Shown one piece after another: positions 17,323 to 26,837 of a stretch of DNA of 64,000 nucleotides. The notes beneath the pieces are model-generated. The model saw only the letters and a list, made by a program, of their open reading frames with translations, was not told the origin of the DNA and did not search any database. This DNA is from Thioclava nitratireducens (lineage in GTDB: Bacteria; Pseudomonadota; Alphaproteobacteria; Rhodobacterales; Rhodobacteraceae). The stretch spans positions 47,501 through 111,500 of the forward strand of contig NZ_CP019437.1 of the NCBI RefSeq assembly GCF_001940525.2, written 5' to 3'. Every line of letters begins with the position of its first letter. The first letter of the stretch is position 1. The position numbers and the translations under genes were made by a program.

Positions 17323-18497
17323 CATTGCAGATCAGCGAAGGCCGCCTGCAGTCGGTCGACCGCCTCGCGCACCCGCGCCCGCGGCGTGGCGAGGTTGAAG
17401 CGCAGGAACCTTTCGCCCCCGGCTCCGAAGGTCGCGCCGAGATTCACCGCGATCTTCGCTTCTTTCAGAACGCGCGACTGGTATTCCTCGGGCTCCATTC
17501 CGGTGCCGGAGAAGTCGACCCAAGCAAGATAGGTCGCCTCGAGCGGCATCGAATGCAGTCCTGGAATCTCTGCGATCCCCTGATCGAAGATGCGCCGGTT
17601 CTCGTCGAGATAGGCGTTCAGCGCATCGACCCACGCGGCGCCCTCGGGGCTGTAGGCTGCCGTCGCCATAGCAATGCCGAAACTGTTGGGCGAAATCCCC
17701 AAGGCAGCCATCCGCTTTGCGAATCGGGCGCGCAGGTCCGGATCCGCAATGATCACGTTTCCGGTGTGGGTGCCCGCGATATTGAAGGTCTTCGTAGTGG
17801 CCGTCATCATCACCAGCGGCAGATCGGGCGCGGCGTTCGCCATCGGGATATGCGTTTCGCCCGGCATCACGATGTCATGGTGAATCTCGTCCGAGACCAG
17901 CACCAGCCCGTGGCGCTTCGCGAACTCGGCCGTGGCTTCCAGTTCCGCGCGGGTCCAGACGCGGCCGCCGGGGTTGTGCGGCGAGCAGAGGACGAGCATC
18001 TTCTCGGAGCCGGTCATAAGCCCGTCCCAGGCGTCGAAATCCATCTCGTAGCGACCATCGACCAGCTTCAGCGGGCACTCGCGCACCTCGCGCCCGGCCG
18101 CACGGATGACCCGCGCGAAGGCGTGGTAGACCGGCGTCATCAGAACGACCGCATCGCCCGGATCGGTATAGGCGTCGACGCAGAGCGCCGTGCCGTTGAC
18201 CAGCCCATGGGTCGTGAAGATCCAGTCCGGTTCGATCTCCAAGCCGTGCCGTTCGCGCATCCACCACTGGATCGCGGCACGGTACTCGTCCTCGCCGCCC
18301 CAATAGCCATAGATGCCCTGCCCGACCATCTCCTCGAGCGCACGCTGAACGCAAACGGGCGGGCGGAAATCCATATCCGCGACCCACATCGCGATCCCAT
18401 CTTCGGGCGACACGCCGTAAACCTTTTCCATCGCGTCCCATTTCTGCGAATGGGTGCCTACGCGGTCGATGATTTCGTCGAAGTCGGGTTTGCTCAT
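17322..18497 (-). CDS. MalY/PatB-type PLP C-S lyase (putative)
   Basis: A 391-residue class I/II aminotransferase-fold enzyme. The PLP lysine is Lys236 in TATTKTFNIAG. The N-terminal MWVADMDFRPP motif and CSPHNPGGRVW are hallmarks of the MalY/PatB group, whose members cleave cystathionine or cysteine conjugates to pyruvate, ammonia and a thiol. The start at 18497 (MSKPDFDEII) gives the family N-terminus; a longer reading frame runs 13 codons upstream but lacks conservation features. It is monocistronic and divergent from def across 130 nt. Whether it acts as beta-lyase or aminotransferase in vivo is open. Confidence 0.86.
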   Translation of the reverse strand: MSKPDFDEIIDRVGTHSQKWDAMEKVYGVSPEDGIAMWVADMDFRPPVCVQRALEEMVGQGIYGYWGGEDEYRAAIQWWMRERHGLEIEPDWIFTTHGLVNGTALCVDAYTDPGDAVVLMTPVYHAFARVIRAAGREVRECPLKLVDGRYEMDFDAWDGLMTGSEKMLVLCSPHNPGGRVWTRAELEATAEFAKRHGLVLVSDEIHHDIVMPGETHIPMANAAPDLPLVMMTATTKTFNIAGTHTGNVIIADPDLRARFAKRMAALGISPNSFGIAMATAAYSPEGAAWVDALNAYLDENRRIFDQGIAEIPGLHSMPLEATYLAWVDFSGTGMEPEEYQSRVLKEAKIAVNLGATFGAGGERFLRFNLATPRARVREAVDRLQAAFADLQ

Positions 18498-18626
18498 TTG
18501 CGCCTCTCTCTGGTCGGATTGGGCGCATCTGAGCAAAAGCGAAGCCGGGTTACAAACGGCGTTTTGTCACTGGCACAATCACCGCCGCCATTGCACAGAG
18601 GCATTGCTTCGCCTAAATCCCTGCCC

Positions 18627-19172
18627 ATGACGCTACGACCGATCCTGATCCATCCCGATCCGCGCCTGAAAAAGGTCTGCGAGCCGGTGCCCGAAGTTAA
18701 CGACGAGATCCGCAAGCTCGCCGATGACATGCTCGCGACCATGTATGACGCGCCCGGCATCGGCCTGGCCGGGCCGCAGGTCGGCGTGATGAAGCGGATC
18801 TTCGTGATGGATTGCGTGAAGGACAAGGAAGCGGCCCCCGAGCCGATGGTCCTGATCAATCCCGAGATCAGCTGGACTTCGGAAGAGACCAATGTCTACG
18901 AGGAAGGCTGCCTCTCGATCCCGGATCAATATGCCGAGGTGACGCGCCCCTCCGAGGTGCGGATGAAGTGGCTCGGCCTCGACGGGCAAAGCCATGAGGA
19001 ACAGTTCGACGCGCTTTGGGCGACCTGCGCTCAGCACGAGTTCGACCATCTCAACGGCAAGCTGTTCATCGACTATCTCGGTCCGATGAAGCGCAAGATG
19101 ATCACCCGCAAGATGGAGAAGCTCAAGCGCGAGCGCGCCCGTGCGGGCGCGGCCAAGGATCCGATCCTCTGA
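18627..19172 (+). CDS. def: Peptide deformylase (active form)
   Basis: A 181-residue metalloenzyme that removes the formyl group from nascent N-terminal fMet. All three motifs are intact: GIGLAGPQVG (45-54), EEGCLSIP with metal ligand Cys95, and QHEFDH with His137, catalytic Glu138 and His141. A Lys-rich C-terminal helix ends the protein. The ATG at 18627 is chosen from the conserved MTLRPILIHPDPRLK N-terminus; the frame stays open far upstream only as antisense of the lyase gene. The stop overlaps the next gene's ATG (TGATG), giving a def-def2-fmt operon. Confidence 0.96.
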   Translation: MTLRPILIHPDPRLKKVCEPVPEVNDEIRKLADDMLATMYDAPGIGLAGPQVGVMKRIFVMDCVKDKEAAPEPMVLINPEISWTSEETNVYEEGCLSIPDQYAEVTRPSEVRMKWLGLDGQSHEEQFDALWATCAQHEFDHLNGKLFIDYLGPMKRKMITRKMEKLKRERARAGAAKDPIL

Positions 19173-19672
19173 TGGCTGCGCGCGCGTTCATCCCCTATGA
19201 CGACCGCCGCCTGCATCGCCCGGCCGAGCCGGTCGAGACGATCACCGAAACCGTCCGGATGATCTGGGACGACATGGTCGAGACGATGGACGCGATGCCC
19301 GGCGTCGGCCTCGCCGCGCCGCAGATCGGCATCATGATGCGGCTTGCGGTCGTCGATGCGTCGGACAAGCGCGGTCAGGCCGTGCGGATGGCGAACCCCG
19401 AAGTGCTGCATGCGTCGGTGCAGATGCGCAAGCACGAGGAGGCCTCGCCCAACCTGCCCGGCGTTTTCGCCCCGATCGAGCGGCCCCGCGCTGTGACGGT
19501 GCGCTTCCTCAATGAAGACGGCGAGATGGAGGACCGCGATTTTGTGGGCCTCTGGGCGACGAGCGTCCAGCACCAGATCGACCATCTCAACGGCAAGATG
19601 TATGTCGATCATCTCTCGCCTCTGCGCCGCAAGATGCTGGTGCAGAAGTCGAAGAAACTCGCGAAAGGCTAA
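19172..19672 (+). CDS. Peptide deformylase paralogue lacking catalytic residues
   Basis: A 166-residue protein clearly built on the PDF fold: motif 1 is GVGLAAPQIG (44-53). In motif 2 the metal-binding Cys is Ser92 (EEASPNLPG where EEGCLSIPD is expected), and in motif 3 the catalytic Glu is Gln135 (QHQIDH for QHExDH). The two histidines remain. It should therefore not act as a normal deformylase. It sits between active def (1-nt overlap) and fmt (3-nt gap), so it is co-expressed with the formylation cycle. A regulatory or substrate-binding role is possible but unproven. I recall similar def-like genes beside fmt in other Rhodobacteraceae. Confidence 0.88.
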   Translation: MAARAFIPYDDRRLHRPAEPVETITETVRMIWDDMVETMDAMPGVGLAAPQIGIMMRLAVVDASDKRGQAVRMANPEVLHASVQMRKHEEASPNLPGVFAPIERPRAVTVRFLNEDGEMEDRDFVGLWATSVQHQIDHLNGKMYVDHLSPLRRKMLVQKSKKLAKG

Positions 19673-19675
19673 GCG

Positions 19676-20572
19676 ATGCGCGTCATCTTCATGGGAACGC
19701 CGGAATTCTCCGTCCCCGTTCTGGAGGCGCTGGCCGGCGCGCATGAGGTTGTCGCCGTCTACAGCCAGCCGCCCCGCCCCGCCGGTCGCGGCAAGAAAGA
19801 GCGCCCCTCACCGGTCCATGCCAAGGCCGAGGAACTGGGGATCGAGGTGCGCACCCCGCGGAATTTCAAAGCACCCGAGGATCGTGAAGCCTTCGCCGCG
19901 CTGAATGCCGATATCGCGGTCGTCGTGGCCTACGGGCTGATCCTGCCGCAGGCCATTCTGGATGCGCCCGCGAAGGGCTGCCTGAATATCCACGCCTCGC
20001 TGCTCCCGCGCTGGCGCGGGGCCGCGCCGATCCACCGGGCGATCATGGCAGGCGACAGCCAGACCGGCATCTGCATCATGCAGATGGAAGCCGGACTCGA
20101 TACCGGGCCGGTTCTGCTGCGCGAAGCGACCGAGATCGGCGCGACCGAGACCACCGGCGAGTTGCATGACCGGCTGAGCGCGATGGGCGCCCGGCTGATC
20201 CTCGATGCGCTGTCCGAGATCGACTCGCTGATCCTTCAGCCTCAGCCGGAGGATGGCGTCACCTATGCCGCGAAGATCGACAAGGCCGAAGCGCAGGTCG
20301 ATTGGACGCGCCCGGCCGACGAGGTGATCCGTCATATCAACGGCCTCTCGCCCTTCCCTGGCGCCTGGACCGAGATCGCGGGTGAGCGGATCAAGCTGCT
20401 GCGCGCCGCCCCGGCAGAGGGCAGTGGCGCGCCGGGCGAAATCCTCGACGGGTTTACGATTGCCTGCGGCACTGGCGCGCTGGAAATTCTCGAGGCGCAG
20501 CGCCCCGGCAAGCGTCCGATGTCGGGCGACGACGTCTTGCGCGGCCTGCGCCTGCCCGCTCGCCTCAGCTGA
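19676..20572 (+). CDS. fmt: Methionyl-tRNA formyltransferase
   Basis: A 298-residue enzyme that formylates Met-tRNAfMet using 10-formyl-THF. The N-terminal Rossmann domain starts [14 protein letters not shown]. The catalytic region has [18 protein letters not shown], with the His and the SLLPxxRG loop, plus the downstream [11 protein letters not shown]. The C-terminal OB-like domain (about 205-298) binds tRNA. Slightly shorter than E. coli Fmt (315). Third gene of the def-def2-fmt operon; two small ORFs follow after 66 nt. Confidence 0.96.
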   Translation: MRVIFMGTPEFSVPVLEALAGAHEVVAVYSQPPRPAGRGKKERPSPVHAKAEELGIEVRTPRNFKAPEDREAFAALNADIAVVVAYGLILPQAILDAPAKGCLNIHASLLPRWRGAAPIHRAIMAGDSQTGICIMQMEAGLDTGPVLLREATEIGATETTGELHDRLSAMGARLILDALSEIDSLILQPQPEDGVTYAAKIDKAEAQVDWTRPADEVIRHINGLSPFPGAWTEIAGERIKLLRAAPAEGSGAPGEILDGFTIACGTGALEILEAQRPGKRPMSGDDVLRGLRLPARLS

Positions 20573-20638
20573 GCGCAACTACCTTCCCAAAACGCACAAC
20601 TTGCGGCAGACTTGCGGGAAAACCACAAGGAGCAGTCG

Positions 20639-20668
20639 ATGACCCCCCGCATGAGTGAGTTCGCCTGA
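20639..20668 (+). CDS. Nine-codon minicistron with strong ribosome site
   Basis: ATG at 20639 reads MTPRMSEFA and stops at TGA 20666-20668. AAGGAG (20625-20630) lies at ideal spacing, eight bases before the ATG. Its stop shares a base with the ATG of the next small ORF (TGATG), as for translationally coupled genes. It has no recognisable function of its own and may simply load ribosomes for the 52-aa ORF. The alternative is that the peptide is not made and the site serves an unannotated arrangement. Confidence 0.45.
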   Translation: MTPRMSEFA

Positions 20669-20826
20669 TGGGCGTTCTGTTCGGCTTTCTCGCGACGGCA
20701 GGCAGCCGCATCGTCGGGATTGGCTTCGCACTCGCCATCTGGCTGCTCGCGCGCCCGGGAGGCTGGGCCGTGCTCGTGGTGCTGACACTGCTCGCCTTGC
20801 GCGTGTTTCCCGGTCACCAAGTTTGA
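20668..20826 (+). CDS. Small hydrophobic membrane protein, 52 aa
   Basis: Reads from ATG 20668 to TGA 20826. Two hydrophobic segments, about 3-27 (LFGFLATAGSRIVGIGFALA) and 32-46 (WAVLVVLTLLALRVF), flank a RPGG turn, giving a likely two-helix inner-membrane hairpin. No family recognised. It is coupled to the preceding nine-codon ORF and lies 21 nt before the band-7 gene, so it may belong to the qmcA-nfeD transcription unit. Codon third positions are strongly G/C, as in neighbouring genes, which supports it being coding. Confidence 0.6.
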   Translation: MGVLFGFLATAGSRIVGIGFALAIWLLARPGGWAVLVVLTLLALRVFPGHQV

Positions 20827-20847
20827 GTTCAGAAGGTCGAGGCCCAG

Positions 20848-21729
20848 ATGTTATTCGTTAATTCCCTGAGCGGCAGCGATATCGTGATGATCGCCATCGC
20901 GATGCTGCTGATCCTGTCCGTCTTCCTCGGCGTCCGGATCGTGCCGCAATCCGAAAAACATGTCGTGGAGAGATTCGGCCGGCTGCGCGCGGTGCTCGGC
21001 CCCGGCATCAACTTCATCGTGCCCTTCCTCGACCGCGTGCCGCACAAGATCTCGATCCTCGAGCGCCAGCTGCCCAATGCGATGCAGGATGCGATCACCG
21101 CCGACAACGTGCTGGTAAAGGTCGAGACCTCGGTCTTCTACCGAATTACCGAGCCGGAGAAGACCGTCTATCGTATCCGCGATGTCGATGCGGCCATCGC
21201 GACGACGGTGGCGGGGATCGTGCGCTCCGAGATCGGGGTGATCGAACTCGACGAAGTGCAATCGAACCGTGCCCGTCTGATCGAGAAGGTCCGCGAGCAG
21301 GTTGCCGTGATGGTCGACGATTGGGGGATCGAGGTGACCCGTGCCGAGATTCTCGACGTCAATCTGGACGAGGCGACCCGCGCCGCGATGCTGCAGCAGC
21401 TCAACGCCGAACGCGCGCGTCGGGCGCAGGTGACCGAGGCCGAGGGCAAGAAGCGCGCGGTCGAGCTCGCCGCCGAAGCGCAACTGTTCCAGGCGCAGAA
21501 AGAGGCCGAAGCCCGCCGCATCTCGGCGGATGCCGAAGCTTATGCGACCGAGGTGGTTGCGCAGGCGATCGCCAAGAACGGGCTCGAGGCCGCGCAATAT
21601 CAGGTCGCGTTGAAACAGGTTGATGCGCTGGCGCAGGTGGCCAAGGGCGAAGGCAAGCAGACCGTGATACTGCCCGCCGCAGCCCTCGAAGCCTTCACCG
21701 ACGCTTTCCAACTGCTGAGGAAAGCATGA
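20848..21729 (+). CDS. qmcA: SPFH/band 7 family protein (QmcA/paraslipin type)
   Basis: A 293-residue stomatin-like protein that oligomerises into membrane microdomain scaffolds. One N-terminal anchor (about 8-30, IVMIAIAMLLILSVFLG) precedes the band-7 domain (about 32-200), containing VVERFGRLRAVLGPGINF and the conserved NARRA-type helix (LNAERARRAQVTEAEGKK). An Ala/Glu-rich coiled coil (200-270) follows. Its stop overlaps nfeD (ATGATG), the standard qmcA-nfeD pairing. Proposed roles in homologues include protease control and membrane quality. Confidence 0.92.
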   Translation: MLFVNSLSGSDIVMIAIAMLLILSVFLGVRIVPQSEKHVVERFGRLRAVLGPGINFIVPFLDRVPHKISILERQLPNAMQDAITADNVLVKVETSVFYRITEPEKTVYRIRDVDAAIATTVAGIVRSEIGVIELDEVQSNRARLIEKVREQVAVMVDDWGIEVTRAEILDVNLDEATRAAMLQQLNAERARRAQVTEAEGKKRAVELAAEAQLFQAQKEAEARRISADAEAYATEVVAQAIAKNGLEAAQYQVALKQVDALAQVAKGEGKQTVILPAAALEAFTDAFQLLRKA

Positions 21730-22004
21730 TGGACCTGTGGCAACTCCCGTGGGTCTGGGTCGTCGCCGGTCTTGTGCTGGGCGTCGCAGAGATGATCATC
21801 CCCGGCTTCATCTTCCTCGGCTTCTCGATCGGGGCCGTCGTCACGGGCGCGCTCGTCTGGATCGGCATCGTCGGAAATTCGGTCCCGATCACGCTGATCA
21901 CCTTCGCGATTCTGTCGATCATCGCATGGCTCGCGCTGCGCAAGCTGATGGGCGTGCGACGCGGTCAGGTGAAGCACTGGCATGACGATATCAACGAGAA
22001 CTGA
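21726..22004 (+). CDS. Short NfeD family membrane protein
   Basis: A 92-residue NfeD1b-like partner of the band-7 protein. Two or three hydrophobic helices (about 9-28, 30-50, 55-75) include GVAEMIIPGFIFLGFSIGAV, the characteristic NfeD hairpin. It lacks the ClpP-like protease domain and most of the C-terminal OB domain, ending soon after the helices. ATG at 21726 and ATG 21729 are both possible; the former overlaps the qmcA stop. It probably binds or stabilises the band-7 oligomer. Confidence 0.88.
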   Translation: MMDLWQLPWVWVVAGLVLGVAEMIIPGFIFLGFSIGAVVTGALVWIGIVGNSVPITLITFAILSIIAWLALRKLMGVRRGQVKHWHDDINEN

Positions 22005-22120
22005 CCCCGTGTGACGAAACCCCGCCCGGCGGGTTCCCGCGCACCCCGGGAACTGGAAGCGGCCTATCGATGTTCTCTCGCCAATACGCAGAGAGAGATG
22101 AAAATCGACAGGAGATCATC

Positions 22121-22444
22121 ATGTCTGACACGCATAATCACGAACGCTCGGGTCTGGGCGGCATCTACTTCGTTCTGGGCGCGGTCGTCGTTGCGCTCGG
22201 TATCGTCCTTTGGCTGATGATGGCGCCCGGGGATGAAAGCGCCACCACCGCGCCCGCAGAAAGCGACGCAAGCTCCACTTCGGTCACGATCGAAAACAGC
22301 GACTCCGCTGCCCCGGCGGATTCGTCGGGCGCGACCGCCTCGGGCGATGCTGCGGCGGGCGATACCGCGGCTAGCGACAGCGGCAGCACCGACACCAGCG
22401 GCGCTGCCGCCGAGGCCACCACGCAGAGCGGCGGATCGAACTGA
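22121..22444 (+). CDS. Small single-pass membrane protein with Ala/Ser/Thr/Asp-rich tail
   Basis: A 107-residue protein of unknown function. The start at 22121 (MSDTHNHERSGLGG) is preceded by AGGAG six bases upstream. One helix at about 13-34 (IYFVLGAVVVALGIVLWLMM) is followed by a low-complexity acidic tail of about 70 residues (Ala, Ser, Thr, Asp, Gly) that should be disordered and outside the membrane. It resembles the next gene in layout and in its S-x-GG...ALGIVLWL helix, which suggests duplication. Tail composition gives no functional clue. Confidence 0.75.
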   Translation: MSDTHNHERSGLGGIYFVLGAVVVALGIVLWLMMAPGDESATTAPAESDASSTSVTIENSDSAAPADSSGATASGDAAAGDTAASDSGSTDTSGAAAEATTQSGGSN

Positions 22445-22475
22445 TTTCCGCCCTTCTGGATCACGCGCAAGTGAA

Positions 22476-22504
22476 GCGGCGTCCTGCGGGGCGCCGTTTC
22501 ATTT
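22476..22504 (+). terminator. Likely terminator between the two small membrane genes
   Basis: CGGCGTC-CTGCGG-GGCGCCG forms a seven-pair stem (one GU) followed by TTTCATTTT. It sits 33 nt after the first small membrane gene, so the second probably has its own promoter. Confidence 0.6.
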
Positions 22505-22601
22505 TGCGCCGCGCTCCGCCTATCTGAGGACAGGAGGAGGAACGCAGGCCATTGCCTCGCGTTTCCTTTACCGAGGGACCAAAGCGAAGAGGCGAGCAGA
22601 A

Positions 22602-22841
22602 ATGGCCAAGGATTCGAACCGACAAAGCAGTATCGGCGGCCTGATACTCACCCTTGTGGCGCTGGTCGCGGCGCTGGGTGTCGTGGTCTGGTTGGTTGCG
22701 GATACGCCGGTTGACGGGGGCGATGAGGCCGCCACCGATCCACCGAGCGAACAGCAGATGTCAGATCCGAATGCCGCGAAGGTCGAAGTCGCGCCGAACT
22801 CGAAGACGAGTGGCCCGGCTACCGGCGGCGATGGCCAGTGA
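22602..22841 (+). CDS. Small single-pass membrane protein, similar to upstream gene
   Basis: A 79-residue protein of unknown function. ATG at 22602 reads MAKDSNRQSSIGG, then one helix at about 14-33 (LILTLVALVAALGVVVWLVA), then an acidic, Pro/Ala/Asp-rich tail (DTPVDGGDEAATDPPSEQQ). The GG-[IL]...ALG[IV]V[LV]WL pattern and disordered acidic tail match the gene 158 nt upstream. It ends 12 nt from the convergent pyrF. The reading frame is open further upstream but with no conserved features. Confidence 0.7.
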   Translation: MAKDSNRQSSIGGLILTLVALVAALGVVVWLVADTPVDGGDEAATDPPSEQQMSDPNAAKVEVAPNSKTSGPATGGDGQ

Positions 22842-22853
22842 CCTAAGCGCCAG

Positions 22854-23564
22854 TCAGCCCCGAAGCTCTTGGAGGATCGCTTCCGCCGCGGCGCGCGGAT
22901 CGGGCGCGCGGTGGATTGGGCGGCCAACGACGATATGGTCAGCGCCTGCGTCCACGGCGGCTGCCGGGGTCGCGATCCGCTTCTGGTCGCCGAGGTCGGC
23001 CCCGGTCGGGCGCACGCCCGGCGTCACGATCAGCTTGCCGGTTGCCTCGGGCAGCGCCCGGATCATCGCCGCTTCCTGCGGCGAAGCGATCACGCCATCG
23101 GCACCCGCGTCGAATGCACGGCCCGCACGTTCGGCGACGAGATCGCTGATCGCACCCTCCTTGATGAGCGCGCCGTTCAGGTCTTCCCGGTCGAGCGAGG
23201 TCAGGATTGTCACGGCGAGGATTTTCAGGTCGGTGCCCGCGGCGCCTTCCTTCGCGGCCTTAACCACATAGGGGTCGCCATGCACGGTGAGGAAATCAAG
23301 GTCGAACTGCGCCAGACCGCGCACCGCGTTTTCCACCGTCGCACCGATATCGAACAGCTTCATGTCGAGGAAGATGCGCTTGCCCTGATCCTGCTTCAGC
23401 TCGCTCGCCAGCGCGAGGCCACCGCCGGTGAGCATCCCCAGACCGATCTTGTAGAAGGACACCGAGTCGCCCAACTGGTTTGCCAGCACGAGGCCTTCAT
23501 AGGCGCTCGGCACGTCGAGGGCGACGATGAGACGGTCGTCGGCGGGCAGGGTCATGTCGGTCAT
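22854..23564 (-). CDS. pyrF: Orotidine 5'-phosphate decarboxylase
   Basis: A 236-residue TIM-barrel enzyme making UMP from OMP, the last step of de novo pyrimidine synthesis. The catalytic DxKxxD motif is in FLDMKLFDIGATV, with Lys69. The N-terminal DDRLIVALDVP strand is the family start, and the phosphate-binding VTPGVRP and VVGRPI segments are present near the C-terminus. It is convergent with the small membrane gene to the left (12 nt), and a small unknown minus-strand gene lies 71 nt upstream of it. Confidence 0.96.
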   Translation of the reverse strand: MTDMTLPADDRLIVALDVPSAYEGLVLANQLGDSVSFYKIGLGMLTGGGLALASELKQDQGKRIFLDMKLFDIGATVENAVRGLAQFDLDFLTVHGDPYVVKAAKEGAAGTDLKILAVTILTSLDREDLNGALIKEGAISDLVAERAGRAFDAGADGVIASPQEAAMIRALPEATGKLIVTPGVRPTGADLGDQKRIATPAAAVDAGADHIVVGRPIHRAPDPRAAAEAILQELRG

Positions 23565-23635
23565 CGCAGAGCGCTCCTTTTCAAGATCGCCCCCTGATGC
23601 GGATCAATCACCGCTACGTCAAGCCGTTCGCGGGT

Positions 23636-23845
23636 TCACAGCCCGCCGATACCACGGCGCTGCGCTTCTCGGGTCAGCGCGCGAGTAAGCTGTCGATGTG
23701 GGATGTTCTGGCTGGCTTCGATTCTGACGGGCACCCGCAGCGGCTGCGCGACCCCGGGGATGAAGAATTCTACGATCGCCTCAAAACGGCGTTGCGCGGC
23801 ATTGTAGATCAGGCGCGCGATATGCGTGGCGTTGCCATGGTGCAT
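23636..23845 (-). CDS. Small conserved-type hypothetical protein, 69 aa
   Basis: Reads MHHGNATHIARLIYNAAQRR and continues FEAIVEFFIPGVAQ...RIEASQNIPHRQLTRALTREAQRRG. The start at 23845 follows GGAGG ten bases upstream. The composition (a strand-rich middle flanked by basic helices) looks like a genuine small soluble protein and not antisense noise. I do not recognise a named domain. It is divergent from clpB across about 210 nt and may share a transcript with pyrF. A longer frame to 23983 would run over the clpB promoter and is unlikely. Confidence 0.6.
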   Translation of the reverse strand: MHHGNATHIARLIYNAAQRRFEAIVEFFIPGVAQPLRVPVRIEASQNIPHRQLTRALTREAQRRGIGGL

Positions 23846-23949
23846 GGACAAGGACCCTCCTCTGTGGTCGTCCTCTATGCTTGTCTTCACGTAAACGCTA
23901 AACCTTGCGGTCTGGTTTCCTCCTGCGGCGAAATGGTCCATCGAAAAGA

Positions 23950-23978
23950 CTTGAAGCGGCGCATGCCACATCCCATTT
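23950..23978 (+). promoter_or_regulatory. Heat-shock (sigma-32) promoter of clpB
   Basis: CTTGAA (23950-23955), 15 bases, then TCCCATTT (23971-23978) closely follows the RpoH consensus CTTGAA-N13/15-CCCCATNT. It predicts a start near 23985 and a leader of about 70 nt ending in AAAAAAGGAG. The match and the target gene agree. Confidence 0.72.
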
Positions 23979-24057
23979 TTCATAGCGAGACCCGGCCAGG
24001 ACGGCGCCTAATACAGGGCCAGACACATCCCGGGGGCTTTAAAAAAGGAGAATGCCG

Positions 24058-26679
<2,622 letters not shown>

Positions 26680-26703
26680 GAGCCACCTGAAGACGGATTG
26701 AGA

Positions 26704-26728
26704 GGGGCGGAGCGATCCGCCCCTTTTT
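26704..26728 (+). terminator. Terminator after clpB
   Basis: GGGGCGG-AGCGAT-CCGCCCC followed by TTTTT, 24 nt after the clpB stop. Confidence 0.9.
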
Positions 26729-26738
26729 CGTTAACATC

Positions 26739-26800
26739 AAGGGGCGCTGCCCCCTTGGCTGCGCCAATTCAGCCCGGGATATTTCCGCCAAGGCGAAGAG
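26739..26800 (+). repeat. Dispersed intergenic element, copy A
   Basis: A GGGGC/GCCCC hairpin (AAGGGGCGCTGCCCCCTT, from about 26739) is followed by CCCGGGATATTT-CCGC-CAAG-GCGAAGAG at 26773-26800. The second part matches two other places in the window (56429-56456 and, reversed, 63388-63415) at identical internal spacing. It fills the clpB-dinB gap behind the clpB terminator. Confidence 0.65.
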
Positions 26801-26837
26801 AGAGTATCTAAGGGATACACCCCCGGATCGAGAGCCC

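Noticed and set aside
17325..18626. Long N-terminal extension of def
   Set aside because: The def frame is open for 434 codons upstream, but this is antisense to the PLP lyase; the conserved deformylase N-terminus starts at 18627.
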